This document shows positions 29,406 to 40,326 of a DNA stretch of 64,000 nt, piece by piece. The notes under the pieces were generated by a model that was not told the DNA's origin, searched no databases, and saw nothing but the letters and a program-made list of their open reading frames with translations. This DNA comes from Cellulosimicrobium funkei (GTDB lineage Bacteria; Actinomycetota; Actinomycetes; Actinomycetales; Cellulomonadaceae), in assembly GCF_004519295.1 (NCBI RefSeq), contig NZ_SOZH01000010.1:62001-126000 (forward strand), written 5' to 3'. Position 1 is the stretch's first letter; each line of letters opens with the position of its first letter. The translations under genes were made by a program, and so were the position numbers.

Positions 29406-31352
29406 ATGGAGGCTCAGCAGCACACGGCGGCTCCCGTCGCCGAGACCGTCGTCGACGACGTCGCACCCGACGCCGTCGACCAGGCGTCCACCCCGGTCGG
29501 CCGGACCGTCCGCAGCGTCGGGCACGGGTCGGCCGTCGTCCCCGACGAGGTCGCGACCGACGCGGACGAGGACCCGGCGGAGTCGGACGCACCGCTCCTG
29601 CCCGCGGCCGAGGCCGCGGTGGCGCGAGACCTCGAGCACCACCGGTACGACTCCACGACCGCGTTCGACTACCTGTTCCCGCAGCTCGCGGAGCGCTTCC
29701 CCCGGTTCCACCTCCCGGTCGGGAACGGCGCGACGGCCGCGACCGTCGCCGCGCTGAAGACGCTCGGGGCGGCGATGGTCGCCCGGCCCGTCACCCCGCC
29801 CGGGCAGCTGCCGCGCAGCCTCGACTCCCACGTGCCGGCCGTGTACACGTACTGGGGCCAGTTCATCGACCACGACATCACGCTCAACACCAACGGCCCC
29901 GACACGACGACGGGCCGCGACGGGGACCAGGCGCTCGGCGACGTCGACGCGGTGCCCTTCCGGGTCTTCGCGCCGTGGGTCGTGGTGCGCTCGCTCCACA
30001 ACGGGCGCCACCCGGCGCTCAACCTCGACTCCCTGTACGGCAGCGGGCCGCGGTTCGAGGGCGAGCGTGGGTACCGCACGACGCGCAGCGAGGCGTCGTA
30101 CGTGCCGGGCTCGGCGAAGCTGCGGCTCGGCCGCATCTCGACCGAGCCGCTCGTCATCCCGGGCGGTCCGTCGTTCTCGCTCGTGGCGCCCGGCGACGAC
30201 GCGCAGCGCGACCTGCCGCGCGACGACGGCGGCGCGCCGCTGATCCCGGACGGGCGCAACGACGAGAACCTCGTGGTCGCCCAGCTCCACCTCGCGATGA
30301 TCCGGTTCCACAACGCCGTCGTGGACTGGGTGGACGACGTCGAGCCCTGGACCCGGCTCACGGGCGGGGAGCGCGGCGTGTTCGAGCGCGCGAGCCAGCT
30401 CGTGCGATGGCACTACCAGTGGCTCGTGGTCAACGACTACCTGCGCACCCTCACCAAGCCGGGCGTGCTCGACGCGACGCTCCTGCGCGACACGTCGTTC
30501 TTCCGGCCCCGGTACCCGATCTCCATGCCGCTCGAGTTCGCGGTCGCGGCGTTCCGGTTCGGGCACTCGATGATCCGCGACTCCTACGACTTCAACGTCA
30601 ACTTCACGGGCCCGCCGCCCGCGAACGCGAGCCTGACGCAGCTCTTTCAGTTCACGGGGAACGGCGGCAGCCTGCGCCCGGGACCGCAGGGCACCCCCGT
30701 CCTGCCGTCCAACTGGCCGATCGAGTGGGCGCGGTTCGTCGACAAGGGCGACCCGCGGACGTTCCGCGCGGCGGAGAAGATCGACACGTTCCTCGCGCCG
30801 AGCCTGGGCACGATGGTCAAGGAGGGGAACCTGCCGCCCGAGCCGCCCGCGCACACGCCGGCCCAGCTCGTCGCGAGCGCGCTCCAGAAGCAGCTCGCGC
30901 AGCGCAACCTGCTGCGCGGCTACATGCTCGCGCTGCCCACGGGCGAGGCCGTCGCGGCGGCCTTCGGCGTCGTCCCGCTCACCCCGGCCCAGCTCGAGGA
31001 CCGGGCGAGCGACGACGTGAAGCAGGCGCTCGCGGCCCTGCGGGACGGCGAGCACGGCGGCACCCCGCTGTGGTACTACGTCCTCAAGGAGGCCGAGCTC
31101 CAGGGCGACGGCAGCTTCCTCGGCGAGGTCGGCAGCCGCGTGCTCGCGGAGACGTTCGTGTACCTGCTGCGGCAGGACGACACGTCGTACGTGCGCACGA
31201 GCAACCACTGGACGCCCGCGCAGGGCGTGCACTTCGAGGACGGGTCGCTCGTCCTCACGCTGCCGGACCTGCTCCGGTTCGCCGGGGTGCTGCCCGACGC
31301 CGCGGGCCGGTTCCGCGGTGACGGCACGGCCGGGCACGACGGCGCCCCCTGA
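29406..31352 (+). CDS. Animal-type haem peroxidase family protein
   Basis: The 648 residues belong to the peroxidase-cyclooxygenase superfamily. The distal-site motif WGQFIDHDIT (residues 150-159) supplies Gln, the haem-linking Asp, distal His 156 and the calcium Asp 157 by analogy with myeloperoxidase. RNDEN and RFHNAV follow. The proximal His lies in FRFGHSMIRDSY (about residue 387). No signal peptide or TAT motif is visible; the first about 75 residues are acidic and disordered, so a cytosolic or non-classically exported enzyme is possible. GAGAGGGCAGAG precedes the ATG. Bacterial members are sporadic; the natural substrate (halide or organic) is unknown. Confidence 0.88.
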   Translation: MEAQQHTAAPVAETVVDDVAPDAVDQASTPVGRTVRSVGHGSAVVPDEVATDADEDPAESDAPLLPAAEAAVARDLEHHRYDSTTAFDYLFPQLAERFPRFHLPVGNGATAATVAALKTLGAAMVARPVTPPGQLPRSLDSHVPAVYTYWGQFIDHDITLNTNGPDTTTGRDGDQALGDVDAVPFRVFAPWVVVRSLHNGRHPALNLDSLYGSGPRFEGERGYRTTRSEASYVPGSAKLRLGRISTEPLVIPGGPSFSLVAPGDDAQRDLPRDDGGAPLIPDGRNDENLVVAQLHLAMIRFHNAVVDWVDDVEPWTRLTGGERGVFERASQLVRWHYQWLVVNDYLRTLTKPGVLDATLLRDTSFFRPRYPISMPLEFAVAAFRFGHSMIRDSYDFNVNFTGPPPANASLTQLFQFTGNGGSLRPGPQGTPVLPSNWPIEWARFVDKGDPRTFRAAEKIDTFLAPSLGTMVKEGNLPPEPPAHTPAQLVASALQKQLAQRNLLRGYMLALPTGEAVAAAFGVVPLTPAQLEDRASDDVKQALAALRDGEHGGTPLWYYVLKEAELQGDGSFLGEVGSRVLAETFVYLLRQDDTSYVRTSNHWTPAQGVHFEDGSLVLTLPDLLRFAGVLPDAAGRFRGDGTAGHDGAP

Positions 31353-31414
31353 GGCACGACGCGCGGTCCGGCCGGGACGACGGGGCCGCGGCGGGCGACG
31401 GCGCGTCCACCTGG

Positions 31415-31420
31415 TAAGAT
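31415..31420 (+). promoter_or_regulatory. Probable -10 box of rpsO
   Basis: TAAGAT at 31415-31420, giving a leader of about 78 nt before the rpsO GTG. S15 leaders often carry autoregulatory structure; none was resolved by eye. Confidence 0.5.
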
Positions 31421-31504
31421 GGATGCGCCGTCTGACCGGCCGCGGACAGAGAGAGCCCGGGAGATCCGTCCCGGCGCACCGCGCAACGAACCCGAAGGAG
31501 AACC

Positions 31505-31774
31505 GTGCCGCTCGACACTGCCACGAAGCAGCGCATCATGACCGAGTACGCGACGAGCGAGGGCGACACCGGTTCGCCCGAGGTCCAGGTCGCGCTCCTC
31601 ACGCAGCGCATCAAGGACCTCACCGAGCACCTCAAGGAGCACAAGCACGACCACCACAGCCGTCGTGGTCTGCTCCTCCTCGTCGGCCAGCGCCGTCGCC
31701 TGCTCGGCTACCTGCAGAAGGTCGACATCAACCGCTACCGGAGCCTCATCGAGCGCCTCGGTCTGCGTCGCTGA
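31505..31774 (+). CDS. rpsO: 30S ribosomal protein S15
   Basis: Primary 16S rRNA binder needed for central-domain assembly. The 89-residue length and motifs are standard: [36 protein letters not shown], and the C-terminal [15 protein letters not shown] 31505 follows GAAGGAGAACC. A perfect palindromic hairpin lies 11 nt after the stop, then pnp, the classical rpsO-pnp arrangement. Confidence 0.97.
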   Translation: MPLDTATKQRIMTEYATSEGDTGSPEVQVALLTQRIKDLTEHLKEHKHDHHSRRGLLLLVGQRRRLLGYLQKVDINRYRSLIERLGLRR

Positions 31775-31784
31775 CACGACACCG

Positions 31785-31814
31785 CCAGCCCGGTCCCTGC
31801 AGGGACCGGGCTGG
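31785..31814 (+). terminator. Perfect palindromic hairpin after rpsO
   Basis: A 30-nt exact palindrome (15-nt arms 31785-31799 and 31800-31814, TGCA at the centre), followed by TCTGGTGTG rather than a T-run. A second 7-bp hairpin follows at 31818-31824 / 31833-31839. Confidence 0.8.
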
Positions 31815-32085
31815 TCTGGTGTGATGTACCCGTCACACCCCGGCTGAGCACCACCCAGCCGCACACCACCCACCGCGCCGCCGGCCTCTCGTTCGGTCCT
31901 CGGTAGTGGCTCACGGACCCCCACGGCACCGTCCTCGGACGGACCGGTGCGGGAACCGCCGTGGACCTCGATCGAAGACCGCCGAGCGTCGAGTGCGACC
32001 GGAGCCCCTGCGCCACGCGCCGGGGCACGGACCGGAACCCTCGACAGGGCTACCCGGGCGGCGCTTCGAGAAAGGGAGGGCACCC
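31815..32085 (+). other. rpsO-pnp intergenic region and pnp leader
   Basis: About 270 nt without a supported gene. It holds the second small hairpin (31818-31839) and, at the 3' end, the pnp ribosome site AAAGGGAGGG (32071-32080). An open frame in phase with pnp extends to 31906 but its composition is not protein-like. No confident promoter seen. Confidence 0.5.
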
Positions 32086-34311
<2,226 letters not shown>

Positions 34312-34312
34312 C

Positions 34313-35644
34313 GTGCCGTGGGACCTTCCGCTCGTCCCGGCGGGTGACGCCGGGGCCGAGCTGACCGCCGGGCAGGACGGCGCGACGATCCGTCGCTCCG
34401 TCCTGCCCGGCGGGGTCCGCGTGCTCACCGAGTCGATGCCGGGCCTGCGCTCGGCGACGGTGGGCGCGTGGGTCGGCGTCGGCTCGCGCGACGAGACCGA
34501 CGGCCACTTCGGGTCGACGCACTTCCTCGAGCACCTGCTGTTCAAGGGCACGGCCCGCCGCTCCGCGATGGACATCGCCGAGGCGTTCGACGCCGTCGGC
34601 GGCGAGGCCAACGCGGCGACGGGCAAGGAGCACACGTGCTACTACGCGCGCGTGCTCGACGCCGACCTCCCCATGGCGGTCGACGTCATCACCGACATGG
34701 TGACCTCAGCGCGCCTGGACCCCGACGAGCTCGAGACCGAGCGCGGCGTGATCCTCGAAGAGCTCGCGATGAACGACGACGACCCCTCGGACGTCGTGCA
34801 CGAGGAGTTCGCCGCGGCGGTCCTCGCCGGCCACCCGCTCGGGCGGCCCATCGGTGGGACCCCGGACACGATCAACGCCGTGCCCCGGGACGCCGTGTGG
34901 GAGCACTACCGCTGGCACTACCGCCCCGAGACGCTCGTCGTCGCGGCGGCGGGCGGCGTCGACCACGACACGCTGGTCGAGCAGGTGGGCACGGCGCTGC
35001 GCGACGGCGGCTGGACGCTCGACGCGTCCGGCGCACCCCGCGCGCGGCGCGACCCCGCGGACCCCGCCCTGGTGGGCGTCGGGGCCGCGAGCGTCGAGCT
35101 GTCGGTCCACCGTGCGGTCGAGCAGGCGAACGTCGTCATCGGCGGCACCGGTCTCGCCGCGACGGACGACCGTCGCTTCACGCTCTCCGTGCTCAGCGCC
35201 GTCCTCGGCGGCGGCATGAGCTCGCGGCTCTTCCAGGAGATCCGCGAGCGGCGCGGCCTCGCGTACTCGACCTACTCGTTCGCGTCCGGCCACGGCGGCA
35301 TCGGCACGTTCGGCCTCTACGCCGGGTGCGCGCCGTCGAAGGTGGACGAGGTGACCGCGCTGCTGCACAGCGAGCTCGACCGCCTCGCGGCCGACGGCAT
35401 CACCGGCGCGGAGCTCGACCGCAGCATCGGCCAGCTCTCGGGCGGCATGGTCCTCGGCCTCGAGGACTCCGGCTCGCGCATGAGCCGGCTCGGCAAGGCC
35501 GAGCTCGTCTACGGCGAGCTCCTGAGCGTCGAGGAGTCGCTCGACGCGATCCGCTCCGTCACGGCCGACGACGTGCAGAAGCTCGCCGACGACCTCGCGT
35601 CGCGCCCGCGCTCCGTGGTGCGCGTCGGGCCGTTCGGCGACTGA
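34313..35644 (+). CDS. M16-family zinc metallopeptidase (PepR-like)
   Basis: The 443-residue protein carries the inverted zinc motif HFLEH (His 70, Glu 73, His 74) and the downstream acidic ligand region ETERGVILEEL, both diagnostic of active pitrilysin/processing-peptidase subunits. A second non-catalytic half contains GGGMSSRLFQEIRERRGLAY. GTG 34313 begins 1 nt after the pnp stop, so it is probably cotranslated. The cellular substrate is unknown. The dapB promoter and a hairpin follow. Confidence 0.93.
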   Translation: MPWDLPLVPAGDAGAELTAGQDGATIRRSVLPGGVRVLTESMPGLRSATVGAWVGVGSRDETDGHFGSTHFLEHLLFKGTARRSAMDIAEAFDAVGGEANAATGKEHTCYYARVLDADLPMAVDVITDMVTSARLDPDELETERGVILEELAMNDDDPSDVVHEEFAAAVLAGHPLGRPIGGTPDTINAVPRDAVWEHYRWHYRPETLVVAAAGGVDHDTLVEQVGTALRDGGWTLDASGAPRARRDPADPALVGVGAASVELSVHRAVEQANVVIGGTGLAATDDRRFTLSVLSAVLGGGMSSRLFQEIRERRGLAYSTYSFASGHGGIGTFGLYAGCAPSKVDEVTALLHSELDRLAADGITGAELDRSIGQLSGGMVLGLEDSGSRMSRLGKAELVYGELLSVEESLDAIRSVTADDVQKLADDLASRPRSVVRVGPFGD

Positions 35645-37137
<1,493 letters not shown>

Positions 37138-37156
37138 CGGCGCCCGGGCACGCGCG

Positions 37157-37615
37157 TCACAGGCTCGTCCAGCAGTAGAGCCGGTGCCCCGCGTCGTCGG
37201 CGCGGACGCACAGCGCCGCGAGCCGGTGCAGCGCGTCGGCGAGGCCCGCGGGGTCCGACCCCTCGAGCTCCTCCGTCGCCGCCCACCGCACGGCGACCTC
37301 GTCGAGCGCGGCGGGCGCCGCGGAGGCGAGCGCCCCGACGAGCACGTCCGTCACGGAGACCACCCACGGCCCCTCGTCACCTCCGGTCGCGACGAGCGAG
37401 CCGTGGCGGGCGTCCGCCGTGACCTCGGCGTACGGGCGGTCGGTGAGCAGGCTCGCCAGGGTGCCGAGGACGACGAACGGGTCGATGCCCTTGAGCTCCA
37501 CGGTCGCGAAGCCCGGCTGCGTGGTCAGCGGGTCGGGGGAGGCCGGTCCCGCCTGGGCGGCGAGCGCGGCCCGTGCGTCGTCCGGCGCGGCGAAGTAGTC
37601 GGTGAGGATGCCCAT
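37157..37615 (-). CDS. Uncharacterised 152-residue protein
   Basis: I do not recognise the family. The protein starts MGILTDYFAAPDDARAAL, has a conserved-looking middle (VELKGIDPFVVLGTLASLL), a beta-rich segment (GPWVVSVTDVLVGAL) and ends in YCWTSL. It is acidic, has no membrane helix and no signal peptide. GAGGA lies about 10 nt before the ATG. It sits alone between convergent and tandem neighbours, so context gives no function. Confidence 0.75.
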   Translation of the reverse strand: MGILTDYFAAPDDARAALAAQAGPASPDPLTTQPGFATVELKGIDPFVVLGTLASLLTDRPYAEVTADARHGSLVATGGDEGPWVVSVTDVLVGALASAAPAALDEVAVRWAATEELEGSDPAGLADALHRLAALCVRADDAGHRLYCWTSL

Positions 37616-37694
37616 GGCGGACGATCCTCGCAGGTCACGGGGACGAACGGGTCACGGGCGTGTCACGGCTGCGTGACGCGGGGTCCCGCGGTCC

Positions 37695-38204
37695 TCAGAT
37701 CTCGGCCGTCCAGCGCCGCTCGACGACGTCCCGGAGCCCGGTCGCGAGTGTCCGGGTGCGCCCGTCGGGACCGAGCCCGGACCCGGCGAGGAACGCCTCG
37801 CGCGCGGCGTCGCCGTCGAGGACCCACATGACGACCTCGTCCGCGCCGTCGCGCCGCAGCCGGTCGACGGCCGCCGCCAGCAGGCGCGACCCGTGCCCGC
37901 CGCGCTGGTGGCGCGGCTCCACCTCGAGCGCGAGGACCTGACCGGGCGCGACCGCGGCGAACCCCACGACGTCGGCCCCCGCGCACGCGACGAGCACCGC
38001 GAAGCCGGGACCGGGCGGCGAGGAGATCGCGGCGGCCCACTGCTCGCGCATCCGCACGGTGTCGAGCGCGTCGAGGACGTCGTCGCCGAGCACGTCGGCG
38101 TGCGAGGAGCGCCACGCCCCGACCTGGATCGCGGTCATCGCGACGTCGTCGCCGGGCACGGCAGGGCGGACGGAGACGTCGGCGGTCTCGCGGAAGAGGC
38201 TCAC
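37695..38204 (-). CDS. GNAT-family N-acetyltransferase
   Basis: The 169-residue single-domain acetyltransferase shows VRPAVPGDD at the first strand, the acetyl-CoA loop QRGGHGSRLL (Q-x-x-G-x-G/S pattern) preceded by LALEVEPRH, and a helix 4 region (DAAREAFLAGSGL). Substrate unknown. Start GTG 38204 is set by a leaderless promoter. It is transcribed separately from the azl genes upstream on the same strand. Confidence 0.85.
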   Translation of the reverse strand: MSLFRETADVSVRPAVPGDDVAMTAIQVGAWRSSHADVLGDDVLDALDTVRMREQWAAAISSPPGPGFAVLVACAGADVVGFAAVAPGQVLALEVEPRHQRGGHGSRLLAAAVDRLRRDGADEVVMWVLDGDAAREAFLAGSGLGPDGRTRTLATGLRDVVERRWTAEI

Positions 38205-38216
38205 GGGTTCACCCTA
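38202..38216 (-). promoter_or_regulatory. Leaderless promoter of the GNAT gene
   Basis: On the minus strand TAGGGT (38216-38211), 6 nt, then GTG 38204. It lies in the 40-nt gap after azlD. Confidence 0.6.
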
Positions 38217-38244
38217 CGAGACCCGGCCGGGCGCCGGGACGGCC

Positions 38245-38565
38245 TCAGCCCCAGCCGAGCGCGCGCAGGCCCGCGGCCGTGACCGCGGCGAGGACCACGA
38301 CGACGATGAACGGCGCGCGCAGCGCGAGCGCGACGGCCGCGACGCCCAGCGCGGGCAGGCGCGCGTCGACGACGAGGGCCTGCCCGTCGCCGACGGTCTG
38401 CACCGTGACGAGCGCCGCGAGGAGCGCGGCGGTGACGAGCGCGGCGGTGCGCGCGACGCGCTCGTCGGCGAGCCAGTGCTCGGGCACGAGGTGGCCGGCG
38501 AGCTTGAGCGCGAAGCACACCGCGGACGCGGTGAGCACGACGACCCAGACGGTCGCTGAGGTCAC
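38245..38565 (-). CDS. AzlD-type branched-chain amino acid exporter, small subunit
   Basis: The 106-residue membrane protein has about four helices with the AzlD pattern (VWVVVLTASAVCFALKLAGH, ALVTAALLAALVTVQTV, then two C-terminal helices). It should pair with AzlC, encoded immediately upstream on the same strand; the GTG start overlaps the azlC stop by 4 nt. AzlCD exports branched-chain amino acids and analogues. Confidence 0.9.
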   Translation of the reverse strand: MTSATVWVVVLTASAVCFALKLAGHLVPEHWLADERVARTAALVTAALLAALVTVQTVGDGQALVVDARLPALGVAAVALALRAPFIVVVVLAAVTAAGLRALGWG

Positions 38566-39431
38566 GAGGGCTCCTCTCCGCGGGGACCGGCCGCGGTCCC
38601 CGCACGGTCGGCGGCCCGTCGGCGCCGCGCGTCGACCTGACCGATGACGACGGCGACCGCGGCCGCCGCGAGCACCGGCACGCCGCCCGGCGCGACCGGG
38701 ACGAGCGCCGCGGCGACGACCACCGCCGCGGCCGCGGTGAGCTGCATCGCGCGCGTCGCGAGCCGCGGCCACAGCAGGCCGAGGAACGCGGCCGCCGCGG
38801 CGGCGTCGAGCCCCCAGGCGCGCGGGTCGCCCAGCGCGTCGCCCGCGAGCGCCCCGACGAGCGTCATCGCGTTCCAGAGGACGAAGATGCCGACGCCCGT
38901 CCACCAGAAACCGGCCCGGACGGCGCGCCGGGACCGTTGCGCGGTCGCGACGGCGGTCGACTCGTCGATCGTGAACTGGGCCGCGACGACCTTGTGCCAC
39001 GAGCGCAGCGCGAGCAGCGGGCCGAGCTGCGCGCCGTAGAGCGCGTTGCGGACGCCGAGGAAGCCCGCCGTGGTGATCGCGGCGACCGGCGCGCCCCCGG
39101 CGCCCACCACGCCGATGAGCGCGAACTGCGAGCCGCCCGAGAACATGAGCAGGCTCAGAGCCATGGTCTGCGCGACGTCGAGGCCCGCGACGACCGACAG
39201 CGCGCCGAACGAGATGCCGTACAGGCCCGTCGCGACGGAGACGGACACGGCCTGGCGGACCGCGGCGCGGACCTCGTCCTCGACGGCCTGCTCGGCCACG
39301 TGCTCGACGACGTCCGGAACCTCTTCGGCGTCCGGCACGCCGACGACGTCCGGCACGTCCGCGGCGGCCGCCCGCGCCACGTCGGGCGCGGGGTCGGCGC
39401 GGGGGCGGGGGACGTCGTCGGGCCGGCTCAT
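38562..39431 (-). CDS. AzlC-type branched-chain amino acid exporter, large subunit
   Basis: The 289-residue protein starts with about 60 acidic, disordered residues (long for the family) followed by the AzlC core: GLYGISFGALSV, SLLMFSGGSQFALIGVVGAG, FLGVRNALYGAQLGPLLAL, and AQFTIDESTAVA, then C-terminal helices. ATG 39431 overlaps the stop of the YqhA-like gene (ATGA), and its own stop overlaps azlD, so three genes are translationally chained. Confidence 0.9.
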   Translation of the reverse strand: MSRPDDVPRPRADPAPDVARAAAADVPDVVGVPDAEEVPDVVEHVAEQAVEDEVRAAVRQAVSVSVATGLYGISFGALSVVAGLDVAQTMALSLLMFSGGSQFALIGVVGAGGAPVAAITTAGFLGVRNALYGAQLGPLLALRSWHKVVAAQFTIDESTAVATAQRSRRAVRAGFWWTGVGIFVLWNAMTLVGALAGDALGDPRAWGLDAAAAAAFLGLLWPRLATRAMQLTAAAAVVVAAALVPVAPGGVPVLAAAAVAVVIGQVDARRRRAADRAGTAAGPRGEEPS

Positions 39432-40132
39432 GCGTGCGGGTCGGCCGGGCCCTCGCCCGCGGCGGCGGCGTTCGCCGCGCGCTGGTGCGCGGTGAGGGAC
39501 ATGCGGTCGATGAGCGCGAGGGCGAGCGCCGAGAGGACGAACGCGAGGTGGATGAGCGTCTGCCACATGAGCTGCGTCGGCGTGTACCGGCTGCTGTCGA
39601 TGAACGTGCGCAGCAGGTGGATCGACGAGATGCCGACGATGGACATCGCGAGCTTCGTCTTGAGCACGTTCGCGTTGACGTGGCTCAGCCACTCGGGCTG
39701 GTCGGGGTGGCCCTCGAGCCGGATGCGCGAGACGAACGTCTCGTAGCCACCCACGATGACCATGATGAGCAGGTTGGAGATCATGACGACGTCCACGAGC
39801 CCGAGCACCGCGAGCATGATCTCCTCGGCGCCGAAGCTGACCACCTCGTGCGTCGCGTGGTCCGTCGCACGGCCCGTGAAGCCGCCCACGACGAGCAGCC
39901 ACAGCTCCTTGAGGAACTGCCACACGTAGACCACCTGGGCCACGATGAGGCCGAAGTACAGCGGCGCCTGGAGCCAGCGCGACGCGAAGATCATGTACCC
40001 GACGGTGGTGACGCGGGCGCTGGGCGAGGGGACGTTCGGGCTGGTGGTCAACGCGGGCGTCGAGGGCACGGGCGTGGGCTCTCCGGGAGTCGGTGACGGC
40101 TGACGGCGACGACCGTGCGGCGCGCGTGGCAC
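39428..40132 (-). CDS. YqhA/UPF0114-family membrane protein
   Basis: The 234 residues begin with a Pro/Thr-rich 40-residue tail, followed by four membrane segments of the YqhA (TIGR00645-type) family: MIFASRWLQAPLYFGLIVAQ, AVLGLVDVVMISNLLIMVIV with GGYETFVSRI, KLAMSIVGISSIHLLRTFID, and IHLAFVLSALALALIDRM. E. coli YqhA is shorter because it lacks the long N-terminal tail. Function unknown. First gene of the chain with azlC and azlD. GTG 40132 is the likeliest start; TACCCT (40164-40159 on the minus strand) is a plausible -10. Confidence 0.82.
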   Translation of the reverse strand: MPRAPHGRRRQPSPTPGEPTPVPSTPALTTSPNVPSPSARVTTVGYMIFASRWLQAPLYFGLIVAQVVYVWQFLKELWLLVVGGFTGRATDHATHEVVSFGAEEIMLAVLGLVDVVMISNLLIMVIVGGYETFVSRIRLEGHPDQPEWLSHVNANVLKTKLAMSIVGISSIHLLRTFIDSSRYTPTQLMWQTLIHLAFVLSALALALIDRMSLTAHQRAANAAAAGEGPADPHA

Positions 40133-40226
40133 CGGTCACCGGTCGTCACCGGGGCGTCAGGGTACCAACGCCGCGTGAGGGCCCCGCAGGCCCGCCCGTC
40201 CTGCCGGTGACGAGGACGGCCCACGC

Positions 40227-40292
40227 GCCGTCGAGCACGGGGAGGGCGACCGGGATCGTCGGATCCCGGTCCGTGACCCCGTGCTCGACGGC
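40227..40292. terminator. Two-tier perfect hairpin between aldehyde dehydrogenase and YqhA-like genes
   Basis: Outer arms of 16 nt (40227-40242 and 40277-40292) and inner arms of 10 nt (40248-40257 and 40262-40271) are exact reverse complements, separated by 5-nt internal loops and closed by a 4-nt loop. It begins 35 nt past the dehydrogenase stop on the minus strand and should terminate that transcript. Confidence 0.8.
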
Positions 40293-40326
40293 GGCAGGGG
40301 AGAAGGGAGAAGGGAGGGGGGTGACG

